A stretch of DNA of 64,000 bases from M3007 sp964484205. GTDB taxonomy: Bacteria; Bacteroidota; Bacteroidia; Chitinophagales; Saprospiraceae. The notes beneath the pieces were generated by a model. It saw only the letters and a list, made by a program, of their open reading frames with translations. It ran no database searches and was not told where the DNA came from. Shown here one piece after another: positions 52,862 through 63,000 of the stretch. The stretch covers positions 1 through 64,000 of the forward strand of contig CAZAEZ010000027.1 in NCBI GenBank assembly GCA_964484205.1, written 5' to 3'. Within the stretch, counting starts at the first letter, position 1; each line of letters opens with the position of its first letter. Made by a program: the position numbers and the translations under genes.

Positions 52862-54208
52862 ATGGCAAATCTGAATCCGATAAATCTTACCCCAGGCCAA
52901 ACGGAATATTTCAAAGGCGTTGGCAAAATCCGCTTTGAAGGCCCCGAAAGCGACAACCCAATGGCCTACCGCTACTACGACGAGCACAAATTGGTCGGCG
53001 GCAAAACCATGCGTGAGCACCTGAAATTTGCGGTGGCGTACTGGCATTCGCTCTGCGGTACCGGCGGCGATCCGTTCGGCCCGGGTACCAAGCCCTTCCC
53101 CTGGCTTCAGGCCAGTGATCCGGTTCAGCAAGCCAAAGACAAAATGGACGCCGCGTTCGAGCTGATCACCAAACTCGGCCTGCCCTATTTTTGCTTTCAC
53201 GATTTTGATTTGATTGCGGAAGGCGATTCGCTTGCTGAAAATGAAAAGCGCCTGCAAACCATCGGGGCATACGCCAAAGAAAAAATGGCTGCCTCCGGGG
53301 TTCAACTCCTGTGGGGCACCGCAAACCTGTTCAGCCACCCGCGCTATATGAACGGCGCCGCCACCAACCCGGACTTTGCGGTGGTTGCCCATGCCGGCGC
53401 CCAGGTGAAAATGGCCCTCGACCTGACCATCGAACTGGGTGGCGAAAACTACGTTTTTTGGGGCGGCCGGGAAGGCTACCAATCCCTGCTGAACACCGAC
53501 ATGAAACGCGAACTGGCGCACATGGCCCGCTTCCTCCACATGGCGAAAGACTATGCCCGCCAACAGGGTTTTAAAGGCACTTTTTTCATCGAGCCCAAGC
53601 CAATGGAGCCCAGCAAACACCAGTACGATTTTGACTCCGCAACCGTGATCGGCTTTCTGCGCGAACACGACCTCCTCAACAATTTCAAACTCAACGTAGA
53701 AGTCAACCACGCCACACTGGCCTTGCACAGTTTTCAGCACGAGCTCCAGGTAGCGGCCAATGCCGGCGCACTGGGCAGCATTGATGCCAACCGCGGCGAC
53801 TACCAGAATGGCTGGGATACCGACCAGTTTCCGAACAATGTCCTGGAAATCACGGAAGCCATGCTGGTTATTCTTGAATCCGGCGGCCTGCAGGGCGGCG
53901 GGATCAATTTTGACGCAAAAACCCGTCGCAATTCCACCGACCTGGACGACTTGTTCCACGCCCACATCGGCGGTATTGACGTGTTTGCGCGGGCATTGCT
54001 GGCGGCGGATGCCATTTTATCAAAATCGGCCTACCGGAAAATGCGGCAGGAGCGGTACGCCTCTTTTGATTCAGGCGACGGGCAGGCATTCGAATCCGGA
54101 AAACTGCAACTCACCGACCTGTCGCGCCTTGCAGGCAACAACGGTGAACCGGACACCCGAAGTGGAAAACAGGAGTTGTTTGAAAATCTGGTGAACCGGT
54201 TTGTGTAA
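52862..54208 (+). CDS. xylA: Xylose isomerase
   Basis: The ATG at 52862 gives the family N-terminus MANLNPINLTPGQTEYFKG, and 29 extra codons upstream would overlap xylB. The 448-residue enzyme has the catalytic His in YFCFHDFDLI, metal ligands in FIEPKPMEPSKHQYDFD, VEVNHATLALHSF and SIDANRGDYQNGWDTDQFP, all of class II xylose isomerases. It makes D-xylulose for XylB. No transporter or regulator of xylose lies beside them in the window. Confidence 0.95.
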   Translation: MANLNPINLTPGQTEYFKGVGKIRFEGPESDNPMAYRYYDEHKLVGGKTMREHLKFAVAYWHSLCGTGGDPFGPGTKPFPWLQASDPVQQAKDKMDAAFELITKLGLPYFCFHDFDLIAEGDSLAENEKRLQTIGAYAKEKMAASGVQLLWGTANLFSHPRYMNGAATNPDFAVVAHAGAQVKMALDLTIELGGENYVFWGGREGYQSLLNTDMKRELAHMARFLHMAKDYARQQGFKGTFFIEPKPMEPSKHQYDFDSATVIGFLREHDLLNNFKLNVEVNHATLALHSFQHELQVAANAGALGSIDANRGDYQNGWDTDQFPNNVLEITEAMLVILESGGLQGGGINFDAKTRRNSTDLDDLFHAHIGGIDVFARALLAADAILSKSAYRKMRQERYASFDSGDGQAFESGKLQLTDLSRLAGNNGEPDTRSGKQELFENLVNRFV

Positions 54209-54217
54209 GCGCAGCCG

Positions 54218-54991
54218 TTAATCTGCCGCCTTCACCCGGTACTCCCCCTTGTCCAGCCGTTGTTTTGCAAAAGCAAAATACTCCGGCACTACTTCAAAGC
54301 CCAGGTACTTTCGGCCCTCGAGTTGACTTACGACCGCCACCTGTCCGGAGCCAAGGAAAGGATCGAGCACCACATCGCCGGGCTCGCTGCTGTAGGCCAG
54401 GATTTTACGGATAATTTCGGCGGGTAGTTTGGTAGGTGTTTTGATAGCGCCGGTCCAGTATTCGCGCGGGATCGTCCACACGTCTTCCTTATCCTGGTAA
54501 TGTGCGCTGCCGCCGCCTTCAAGCCGCTCCTCTTTTTCGAAACGGGCGTAGGGGAAAAACTTGCGTTGTTTTTCATCGATACCGGCGAAGAGAATGTGGT
54601 AGTGCGACGTCACGTATTTGCGGGTAGTGACTATACCGAACTGGTATTTCCAGATGAGGTGGTTAATCAGGTTCAAATCCAGCTCGTCGAGCACAATCAG
54701 AAGTTCCTTCAGATAATTCCAACCGGAAAAAATATACAGACTACCTCCGGGTTTCAGCACCCGCCGGACCTGAGTCAGCCAGGCACGGGTAAATTCGAGG
54801 TAGTCTGTGCCTTTGATTTCGTTATAGCCCTCCAGCACCCGGCCGCTCTTGCGGTTGTAATTGGCACGTTTGGCCTGAAATTCAATGCCAAACGGGGGGT
54901 CGGTAATCACCAGATCAACACTGGCATCCGGGATATGCCGGGCCATGCCGGCGATGCAATCTTCATTATAAATCCTGTTAGGTGCACTCAT
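54218..54991 (-). CDS. Site-specific DNA methyltransferase (N4/N6 type), orphan
   Basis: I choose the ATG giving MSAPNRIYNEDC. In-frame ATG and TTG codons lie 3 and 10 codons further up. The 257-residue protein has the target-amine motif DPPFG near the N-terminus and the AdoMet motif DPFLGSGQVAVV near the C-terminus, the order of beta-class enzymes. It should methylate adenine or cytosine in a short motif. No restriction endonuclease or specificity gene is next to it. The gene converges on xylA with a 9-base gap. Confidence 0.87.
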   Translation of the reverse strand: MSAPNRIYNEDCIAGMARHIPDASVDLVITDPPFGIEFQAKRANYNRKSGRVLEGYNEIKGTDYLEFTRAWLTQVRRVLKPGGSLYIFSGWNYLKELLIVLDELDLNLINHLIWKYQFGIVTTRKYVTSHYHILFAGIDEKQRKFFPYARFEKEERLEGGGSAHYQDKEDVWTIPREYWTGAIKTPTKLPAEIIRKILAYSSEPGDVVLDPFLGSGQVAVVSQLEGRKYLGFEVVPEYFAFAKQRLDKGEYRVKAAD

Positions 54992-55075
54992 GTAGGACAT
55001 TGTGGTACAATTGTCCGACAACTTTCGGGAAAATTATGGGTATCGCCCAATAAAACGGGAATTAACTGGTCAATT

Positions 55076-55414
55076 TCACAGCACACCCTTTCGGCCCTGC
55101 CGGTCCATGTATTCTACCTGCCGGTCGCCAATCAGAATCCGGAATTTTCCGGAGGGCAGGTCGGCAACATCGAGTGACCAGTCCTTGGATTCAGAAGTAA
55201 AATTCTTTTTCAAAACCAGGGTCCCTTTTTCATCGAGTATGCGCACCGGAAGGCTGTGTACAGGCATCTCGTCGGGCATAAGCCAAACTTTTTCAGGTGT
55301 TACGACAACTTCCACATAGGGGTCTTGCGTGGCCGGTGTTTCGGAGGATTGCGCCCAGTGGTTGTAACTCAACCCAAGTATCAGGGCAATGGTGAGAAAG
55401 AATTTTGTTTTCAT
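55076..55414 (-). CDS. Small exported beta-sandwich protein of unknown function
   Basis: The 112-residue product has a signal peptide (MKTKFFLTIALILGLSYNHWAQ) and then beta-rich sequence with an extension pattern like a T9SS or carboxypeptidase-regulatory strand set (SLPVRILDEKGTLVLKKNF, LDVADLPSGKFRILIGDRQVEY). The segment resembles the last strands of T9SS-type domains, but the typical NP-start and basic end are absent. I do not recognise a named family. Confidence 0.5.
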   Translation of the reverse strand: MKTKFFLTIALILGLSYNHWAQSSETPATQDPYVEVVVTPEKVWLMPDEMPVHSLPVRILDEKGTLVLKKNFTSESKDWSLDVADLPSGKFRILIGDRQVEYMDRQGRKGVL

Positions 55415-55518
55415 AGCTCAATTAATAAAAGTTGTTCTTGTGTTTTTGTCAGCCCAATGGACAACACAGAAACCGGACAGGTTGCAGAAAAGTGCCCGTA
55501 ATTCGATGAAGACATAAA

Positions 55519-55556
55519 AACGGCCGGCCAAGGACCAATATCCTTAGCCGGCCGTT
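55519..55556 (-). terminator. Terminator of the LytTR/sensor operon
   Basis: The stem AACGGCCGGCCAAGGA / TCCTTAGCCGGCCGTT (one mismatch) is followed on the minus strand by TTTTATG. It lies 54 bases beyond the stop of the response regulator gene. Confidence 0.82.
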
Positions 55557-55609
55557 CAAGCCGGATCGCGACAAGCCTGGTTTACAAAAAATAAAAATGG
55601 ATTAAAAAA

Positions 55610-56368
55610 TCACTCCTCGCCAACCAACCATTTCTTGAATGCCGCCGAACGCTCGGTACTCACGATGGTGTCCATATCACTCGCCGGCTCCAGGTCAATC
55701 TTGATCCGGCTTTTTGAATACGGATGCATCTCCCGGATAGCATCAATATTGATAATAAATTGACGATTGATGCGGAAAAAAGTATTCGGATCAAGCATGC
55801 CCTCGAGCTTTTCCAGGGGATGGTCCACCGGATACCGTTTCCCCTGTTGGCGGGTAATGAGGAAGGTAATTTTATCTTTCGTGTAGAAATAGGCAGCATC
55901 CTGCAAGTCGACCAGTTTAATACTGTTGGCAAAGCGAATGAGCAAGCGGCGCGGACTCTCCTGCTGGCGGCGCATCGTTTCCAGCAAGGCAGTGTAATCC
56001 GGCGCAGTTTTTTTAAAAACACGCTTGTACTTTTCAATCGCCGCAGTCAATTCATTGATTTTTATTGGTTTGAGCAGGTAATCCACGGCGTTGACTTTGA
56101 AGGCCTCCAGGGCATATTCATCGTATGCGGTGGTAAAGATCACCGGGCAGCGGACTTCGGCATGTTCAAATATTTCAAAACTTCCGCCGTCGGCCAGGTG
56201 AATGTCGAGTAGCATCAAGTCCGGCTCCGGGTTGGCGCCCAACCACGAAACCGTGGATTCAATACTATCCAGCCGGCCGGCCACCCGGGCTTCAGGCGCC
56301 ACTTCGGTCAGCATTTTTTCCAGGCGGCGTGCGGCCGCATTTTCGTCTTCTACTATGAGTACATTCAT
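55610..56368 (-). CDS. LytTR-family response regulator
   Basis: The 252-residue protein has a receiver domain (MNVLIVEDENAAARRLE, phospho-Asp55 in LMLLDIHLADGG, Lys in DYLLKPIKINEL) and a C-terminal LytTR DNA-binding domain (about 145-245, FRINRQFIINIDAIREMHPYSKSR). Its ATG overlaps the stop of the sensor kinase gene, so the pair is translationally coupled. It should switch on target genes when phosphorylated by that kinase. Confidence 0.94.
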   Translation of the reverse strand: MNVLIVEDENAAARRLEKMLTEVAPEARVAGRLDSIESTVSWLGANPEPDLMLLDIHLADGGSFEIFEHAEVRCPVIFTTAYDEYALEAFKVNAVDYLLKPIKINELTAAIEKYKRVFKKTAPDYTALLETMRRQQESPRRLLIRFANSIKLVDLQDAAYFYTKDKITFLITRQQGKRYPVDHPLEKLEGMLDPNTFFRINRQFIINIDAIREMHPYSKSRIKIDLEPASDMDTIVSTERSAAFKKWLVGEE

Positions 56369-59292
56369 TTTTTTAGTGGTATTTTGACTGTAAAAAATGC
56401 TGCATTGTCTTCAACCAGCACCGGGCGCTCGCCCAGCAAGGCATAGCGGTTGATAATACTTTGCAGGCCAAAATGGGTGCTGGGTTCGGGCTTGAGTTTG
56501 GGTTGAATATTATTGCGCACCACTACATAGTCATCCGATTCGGCAAAAAGTTCGATACGGAGTGGCTTGGAGGCTGAAATTACATTGTGTTTGACCGCAT
56601 TTTCCACCAGCATTTGCAAGGATAGCGGCATAATCTGGCCTGTTTTCCCCTCGAGCCGGTTGACCAGAAGCAAACCGTCTTCAAAGCGTTTTTTTAGCAA
56701 AAACTCGTAATTGCGCACGAGATCGAGCTCTTCCTGCAAGCTGATAAAATCGCGCTCCCGGTAAGCAATTATGCTCCGGTAAAAGTCGGACAGGTGTTCC
56801 ACATACTCCACAGCCACCTTGGGGTTCTCTTCGATTGTCGTGATCAGGGTATTAAAACTGTTGAAGAGAAAATGCGGGTTGATCTGACTTTTCAGGGCGA
56901 CAAACTGGGACTCCACCCGGTCGCGTTTCAATTGAGCCACCCGGTTCAACCGTTGCTCCCGGTTTCGGATAAATCCGTAAAAAAAAGCGCTGCCCGTCAT
57001 GGCGCCCAGGACGATAAACCACCACTCCGCCCAAAATGGTTTTCGGATAACGAAAGACCAACTGGCCTCCGGAACATTTTCAAAATTGCCGTGCTCGCTG
57101 GTTTGCACCCGGAAGGTGTATTTGCCCGGCGGCAACTTCGGATACGAGGTCAGCGGATCTTTCGACACCTTCCAGTCCAGATCAAATCCATCGAGATGAT
57201 ACCGGTAGCGCACTGATTCCGGATCGGTATACCAAAGCCCGGTAAAGTTGAAAATGAAGTAGTTCTGGTCGTGCGCGAAATTATTGACCGACAAAAAGTC
57301 TATGTTTTGGGAAAAACCCGATACGGAGGTGATACCGGGTTGCGGGTCGTCGAGAAAAATTTCATGAAATGCTTCCGAGCGCACAATTCCCTGCCGGGCG
57401 CCAAGCCAGACATTGCCCTGCGCATCGCGGCAGATCGCGTTCAAATTTACTTCCGCATGGGGCGCCCCGATCGCTTCGTCGCAAAAAATGATGTGATCAA
57501 TACGCTCGGGGTTCAACAAGTCAAAACCATCTTCATACGCCACTACTATGAACCCGTTCCGGTCTGCCGCAAGACCGACAATGGCCTCACTGTGCAAATG
57601 ATTTTCAAGGGTATACCGGCGAAAATCCTGACCGTCGTAGGAAAACAGACCGTCGTTGTCCGAGCTGAACCAGATATGGCCGCGTTTGTCCTCCGTGATG
57701 CAGTAAATCCTTTTTAACGGAATACCATTAGCCATTTTGATCTGCCGGTAGCGGCCGGCTTCGAATACGATCAGGCCATTGCCATCGGTGCAAAACCACA
57801 CACGCCCCTTGCTATCCAAAAATACTTTGTACACGTAGCCGGTACCCAGTTCGCTCTGCCGTGTCAGGTTTTGAATTTTCTGCGGCGCCTTCAGGTCGAG
57901 TACCGATACGCCTCCGAGCGTAGCCAGCCAAACCTGCCGGTCATTGCCGGCGATAGACAACACATTGCCGTTGAACAGGCCGTCGCGTTCCGACAAATGC
58001 TTCAAAACTTTGCCTTCCGGATGGATAACATAGACGCCGTTCCCGAAAGTACCGGCCCAGATGGTGCCGTCGAGCGCCGACTCCCAGAGGGAAATGATAT
58101 TTTCCGGCTGCGCCAGAATTTTTTTGAAAACCCAGTTATCAGCGCCCGCACTTTTAGCTGCAGCCCCCTGGCTTACCCCCAAAAACAAGCCGGTAGCACT
58201 GCCTGCCCACAGGCGGTTTCGGCTGTCCCGCAACAGCGCCTGGGTATTTCCAAAGGGTGTTTCCAAAAGGCCAAAGCGCACATTGGCCGAATAGATCGCC
58301 CCATTGTCCAGCAGTGCCCACAACAAGCCCTCCCGGTCTTTGCAAAGCGCTTCCGTTTTAACGAAACGCAAGGGATGTGCAGCCGGTAAGGGGTGCTGTA
58401 TTCCGGTGGGTAGCTCGATACGCACCAGTCCGTTGGCAAGTGTACCGACCCAAAGTTCACTTTGTTCATACAATTCCAGGCAGGTGATTGCTCCCCATGA
58501 CCATACATTTGTTTGAAAATCAAAGCGCTGCGTTGCAATATTGTAGCGGTGTACGCCCTTTTCCTGCGTTCCAATCCAAATATTCCCCTGTTTATCGGCC
58601 AGCAAAGCCGTAATGATCTCGTCGGGCAAACCATCCGGTACCGAAAACCGGCGTATTCGTTTTTTGCCCGGCTCAGGCATCGAACAAATGCTGATCCCCG
58701 CATCGGTGGCTGCCCAAACCCGGCCTTGCGCATCGCAGGCGAGGGCATAAATTTCATCGCCGCTCAAGCCGTCGTCTGCCTGATCAAACTGGTACAAGCG
58801 CTTGTTTTTCAGACAGTATAGGCCCTCTCCATACGTGGCGAACCAGAAGCCGCCCGATTTATCGGCAACAAATGCCGTGACAGCCGCCTTAGGCAGACCC
58901 TCTTCCGGATTCCACAAAGTCAGCCGGGCCGCAGGTTCTTTTTTTTGCAAAAACTCGTCAACCGAAGCGTGCGGGAGCGGGGCGTTTACCGGGATGAACC
59001 CAATGGCGCCGTTCCCAAAACCAACCCATAAACGGCCATTCCACTCATATAAGGCGCGTATCGGACTGGGCTCGACGCCTTCGGGCAGCCCAACCAACAG
59101 AAAACCCATGCCGTCGAAGCGATACAAGCCTTCCTCTGCGCCAAACCACAACCATCCCCGGCTGTCCTGGAAAACCCCCGTCATCGGCTCATTGGCCAAC
59201 TCCCGGGTATCTCTGAGCTGAAAAACCGGTGTTTGTGCGCCTGCTCCAAGGCTGCAAAAAAGAGATATGAAGAGTGGAAGTAAACGTTTCAT
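56365..59292 (-). CDS. Two-component propeller sensor histidine kinase (LytS type)
   Basis: The 975-residue protein has a signal peptide, then many ligand-binding propeller repeats (about 20-660, e.g. DSRGWLWFGAEEGLYRFDG, DKQGNIWIGTQEKGVHRYN), a Y_Y_Y domain (about 680-750, LPPGKYTFRVQTSE), one membrane helix (about 752-772) and a LytS-type kinase with the phospho-His in SQINPHFLFNSFNT (about 804). The ATPase part has LVENAVKHNV. Such large periplasmic sensors detect polysaccharides or their breakdown products in Bacteroidota. The family pairing with a LytTR regulator is met, 4 bases overlap. Confidence 0.94.
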   Translation of the reverse strand: MKRLLPLFISLFCSLGAGAQTPVFQLRDTRELANEPMTGVFQDSRGWLWFGAEEGLYRFDGMGFLLVGLPEGVEPSPIRALYEWNGRLWVGFGNGAIGFIPVNAPLPHASVDEFLQKKEPAARLTLWNPEEGLPKAAVTAFVADKSGGFWFATYGEGLYCLKNKRLYQFDQADDGLSGDEIYALACDAQGRVWAATDAGISICSMPEPGKKRIRRFSVPDGLPDEIITALLADKQGNIWIGTQEKGVHRYNIATQRFDFQTNVWSWGAITCLELYEQSELWVGTLANGLVRIELPTGIQHPLPAAHPLRFVKTEALCKDREGLLWALLDNGAIYSANVRFGLLETPFGNTQALLRDSRNRLWAGSATGLFLGVSQGAAAKSAGADNWVFKKILAQPENIISLWESALDGTIWAGTFGNGVYVIHPEGKVLKHLSERDGLFNGNVLSIAGNDRQVWLATLGGVSVLDLKAPQKIQNLTRQSELGTGYVYKVFLDSKGRVWFCTDGNGLIVFEAGRYRQIKMANGIPLKRIYCITEDKRGHIWFSSDNDGLFSYDGQDFRRYTLENHLHSEAIVGLAADRNGFIVVAYEDGFDLLNPERIDHIIFCDEAIGAPHAEVNLNAICRDAQGNVWLGARQGIVRSEAFHEIFLDDPQPGITSVSGFSQNIDFLSVNNFAHDQNYFIFNFTGLWYTDPESVRYRYHLDGFDLDWKVSKDPLTSYPKLPPGKYTFRVQTSEHGNFENVPEASWSFVIRKPFWAEWWFIVLGAMTGSAFFYGFIRNREQRLNRVAQLKRDRVESQFVALKSQINPHFLFNSFNTLITTIEENPKVAVEYVEHLSDFYRSIIAYRERDFISLQEELDLVRNYEFLLKKRFEDGLLLVNRLEGKTGQIMPLSLQMLVENAVKHNVISASKPLRIELFAESDDYVVVRNNIQPKLKPEPSTHFGLQSIINRYALLGERPVLVEDNAAFFTVKIPLKK

Positions 59293-59295
59293 GGA

Positions 59296-59904
59296 TTAAT
59301 TGCGCGACAGACCGGCTTGCACCACAACCTGTACTTCTTCCGCTATTTTCTGATAAACAATTTTGGGAATACGGATATCATGGTCGGCCAACAAAGCCTT
59401 GAAATCAGCCTTGATTTCTATACGGTTGCCGGCAACCGCCAACTGACTTTTTATGATGCGCTCCTGCTCTTTCCCGTGAATATTGAGTTTGCCTTTTGCG
59501 CGCACCGAATACGTGCCGTCTCTGCTAAAATCAATGGTCTCGATGATCTTTCCGGTAAACGTGGCCTTCGGAAACCGCCGGGACTCCAGGTAGTTCTCAT
59601 TGAAATGTTCCCGTTGCAGCGCATTGTTAAATCCTTCGAAGGTTTGGATTTCCACCGTCCAGGCAAACGTTTGTTTTTCCGGATCCAAAATGCCCCGTAA
59701 ATGCTTGCTCTCCGCTTCGATTATCTCCAACGGGGCTTCTGATTTAAAGGAAACGATACCATCGTTACAACTGAACAAGCCCGGTTGACGGCTTTCCATA
59801 ACAGATGGCGCCTGTTGCGTTGGGTAGCCCGGACTAGTGGCGACACCCCAATCTCGGTTTCCGAAAAACAATGCAAATCCAATCCAAAAAAGTAGTTTCA
59901 TCAC
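59296..59904 (-). CDS. YceI-family protein in the sensor kinase operon
   Basis: The 202-residue protein has an N-terminal signal sequence and the YceI pattern in the middle: VSFKSEAPLEIIEAESKHLRG, TVEIQTFEGFNNALQREHFNENYLES, KATFTGKIIETIDF and VRAKGKLNIHGKEQERI. It is more distant from the family core than the yceI at 16823. Its stop lies 3 bases before the sensor kinase start, so it is the first gene of this three-gene operon. It may bind a small amphiphilic ligand for the sensor. Confidence 0.78.
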   Translation of the reverse strand: MMKLLFWIGFALFFGNRDWGVATSPGYPTQQAPSVMESRQPGLFSCNDGIVSFKSEAPLEIIEAESKHLRGILDPEKQTFAWTVEIQTFEGFNNALQREHFNENYLESRRFPKATFTGKIIETIDFSRDGTYSVRAKGKLNIHGKEQERIIKSQLAVAGNRIEIKADFKALLADHDIRIPKIVYQKIAEEVQVVVQAGLSRN

Positions 59905-59983
59905 AGTAAAAATAACAGTGTACGGCTCAACAGGATTAACGCGCTTTTATCCGGCAGGTTTATAACCTCGGGCGTTTGTCACG

Positions 59984-60015
59984 CAAAAAGTAGTCAGAAT
60001 TAGCACGTTTCAAAA
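59984..60015 (-). promoter_or_regulatory. Probable promoter of the YceI-sensor-LytTR operon
   Basis: On the minus strand TTTTG (60011-60015) and TACTTTTTG (59984-59992) are separated by 18 bases, close to the TTG-N19-TAnnTTTG consensus with one extra T. The leader to the YceI gene would be about 75 bases. Confidence 0.5.
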
Positions 60016-60086
60016 TAAAAAACACGCTGAAGGCGGAATTATACAAGCCGGACCATTCTTTTTTCCAATTGAACCGGAATACCGGA

Positions 60087-63000
60087 TCATAGTTTCAAAA
60101 ACGGCTTGCCGACACGCACCGCCCCGCTTTCCCAAACCAAAACATACCGGCCGGCAGCCAACGCACTAACGTCTAAAACCTGGTGCGAATCAAGTCCGGC
60201 CGTTTCCATTTTCAACCGGCCTTGCAGATCAAAAATCCGGATGACGGCGGTCGCCGACGCAAGGGTGTTTTTGGAAACAGCTACCGTCAGTCGAGTACTC
60301 GCCGGATTCGGGAAAATACGCAGTTCGGGCCCAAAAGCATTCGGGCGGACCGGCAGTCCGGACGTGCCGGTATTCGGTTCAAATGCCACGTCGATCACCT
60401 GAAACTGGCCCTGCCCAATAGTAAAAACCGCCGTTTGCCCCTTTGCATTCATGCCGTGACCCGGAATCAGAGGGAGCGGGGCAAACTGGTGCATAAATAC
60501 CAAAAAGTAGGCGCCGGGCGTCAACAAGGAAAACCCGTAACCGCCCGATTCATTGGTCATTCCGGCAGCCACCAGGGTGGAATCGGCGCGGTACACCAGA
60601 ACAGTGATATCTTCCAAAAACGGCTCAAATGAATCCATTTTGGCATCCCGGTTCTCGTCCAGCCACACGGTACCGGCAAGCGCGACCGCCGGCACTGCCC
60701 AGGCGACATCGAAAATTTCATAAGCGCCCTCCGTCAACGAAACCGGGGAAGACATACCGGAAGCGTCTACATTTTGTACCGGCAACAATACGTCGCCCGT
60801 GGCCGGCAGGTTTATCCGGAGGTAAAAAGTGCCCGCCGGCAAATCCGGAAACGTATAGCGGCCGTTGGCAAGCGTCTGCGTTTCAGCAAGCAGGCTGTCG
60901 GTCACGGCATCGAACAAGCGCACCGTAGCCTTCGAAAATGCCGGTTCGCCGGGTGTCCACACACCGTCGTTATTTATATCCAACCCAACCGTACCGCTCA
61001 ACGTGGCCGGCAAGGTAAATGCCGGTGGATACAGTTGCCGACGGGGAACGATTTCCCGGAGCTGACTTTGGCTTTGCCAAAACATCGTAACGTTGGCGCC
61101 GCCACCGATTTCCAGGTACTCCAGCCGGATGCGGAATTTTTTGCCGCCCTGGAGCTGGATATTTCCGCTATGCTCGGTAGTCGCTTGCGGCACCCACTGA
61201 TCGATGATCAGCTGGTCATTCACCCAAAGCCGGCAGCCATCGTCGCTCCGCACCGAAAAGGTGTAGTTTTCCGAATACAACGGCTGCACAAACCCCATCC
61301 AGCGCACGGTGAAATAATCTGCGGGCAGCGAAGGGTCGGGTGCGGCGTCATTCCACAAAAAATTAACGGTGGAATCAATCCGGGCAAGCACCGGTGTTTC
61401 ATCGAAATCGCCTTCCGGATCAAAAAAATAGTGCCCCAGCAAACCCGTACCGGAGCCCAACACCAAGTAATCGTAATTCAGTGCAAGCGAAAGCGCCGAA
61501 TCCGGCATTACAAATGACCGCAGTGGGTTGGCTGCTCCGTCGCCCCAGGCACGAAAGGAATAAATCGTATCGCCCAGCCGCTGATTCAACGGCGCCTCAA
61601 TAATCCGGTTCAGCCCGATCACACTTTCCACGGTTGCCGGCACGGTGCGCAGTTGCCCGTCCACATTTACCTGAATACCCGCAGGGCCTGTAATGGTAAT
61701 TGACCGCTTTTCCGGCATCACATCGCGAAATACAGTTTGGGCAAATCCGGCCTCGTCGTGCGCCGTCAAGTATATCCGGTAAAATACATCCGCCGCAGTT
61801 TCACCAACCGTGGGTGTTGCGTACGCGCCTTCGTTTGTGCCGGTTGTCGTTGGCATGGCCGGGTGGCTGTGGTCGGCATGGTGAAAGTCGATGCGCCAGC
61901 TGAGCCGGTTTGCATCCAACAGCCCGTCTTCCGGGTCAATGGCCTGCCCTGAAAACCGGAGCGTATCGCCGCCCCGGTAAAACGAGCCGGCAGTGGGCAA
62001 CAAAATTTCCGGCACGGGACGCCGGTTTGCCGAAACGCCCATCAGCGCCACAGCGCTGGTATCGGCGCCCCAGGCATTCGAAACGATGCAGTAGACCAGT
62101 GCGCCGCTATCGGCCAGGGTTAAATTTTCTAAAACCAATTGGCTCGAATCCGCACCCGAAACAGTATTCCCATCGCGAAACCACTGGTAGCCGAGTGGCT
62201 GATCGCCGTACGCTTCCACCCGGAACCATGCCGATTCCCCTTCGGCCACCAAAACCGGTTGCGGTTGCCCGGTGATCAGCGGGGCGCCCTCGCCTACCCA
62301 AAACACCCGCCACAACACGCCTTCGGTACTTGCTGTGTTGTCGAGCGGGGAACCGCCGCCCAGCCCCGCCCGGGCCAGGTAGTACAAATCGCCGTCCGGG
62401 CCACTCAACAGGCTAACCGGGCGATCAATTCCGGTGGCAAAAACATCCCCTGCAACCCCGGTAAGCGGGTCGAGCATTTTTATCCAGCCGGCGCAGTAGT
62501 CGGCAAAGAAAAATTTGCCCGCATAAGTGTCCGGGACCAACGAATTTTCCTGAAACGGAAACGCCGCACCGACAATGGCACAGCCTGCGGCATGCGTATA
62601 GGCAAAATCCGGGTCGGTAAACCCCGGCGCGCCGGAAGGACCCTGAACTATTTTCCAACCGTAATTCGCGCCGGCTTTGAGGGCATTCACCTCCTCCCAG
62701 GCTTCGGCGCCTACATCGCAAAAGAATATTTTTTCGGTTTCGGGGTCCATGCTCATGGAAAACGGATTCCGCACGCCATAGGCAAAAATCGCCCGGTTGT
62801 TACCCATAACCTGCGTGTAAAACGGATTGTCCACCGGAATGGAGCCGTCTGCATTCAGGCGCAGGATTTTTCCCAAAACCGTATTCAAATCCTGGGCATT
62901 ATCCGCCCGGGCGCCGTCGCCGACGCCGAGGTACAATTTATCGTCCGGACCAAAAACCATCCCGCCGCCGTTGTGAATATTGCCGGTCATCGGATCGAGT

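Noticed and set aside
52847..53965. 372-residue minus-strand frame opposite xylA
   Set aside because: Antisense shadow of a highly conserved enzyme.
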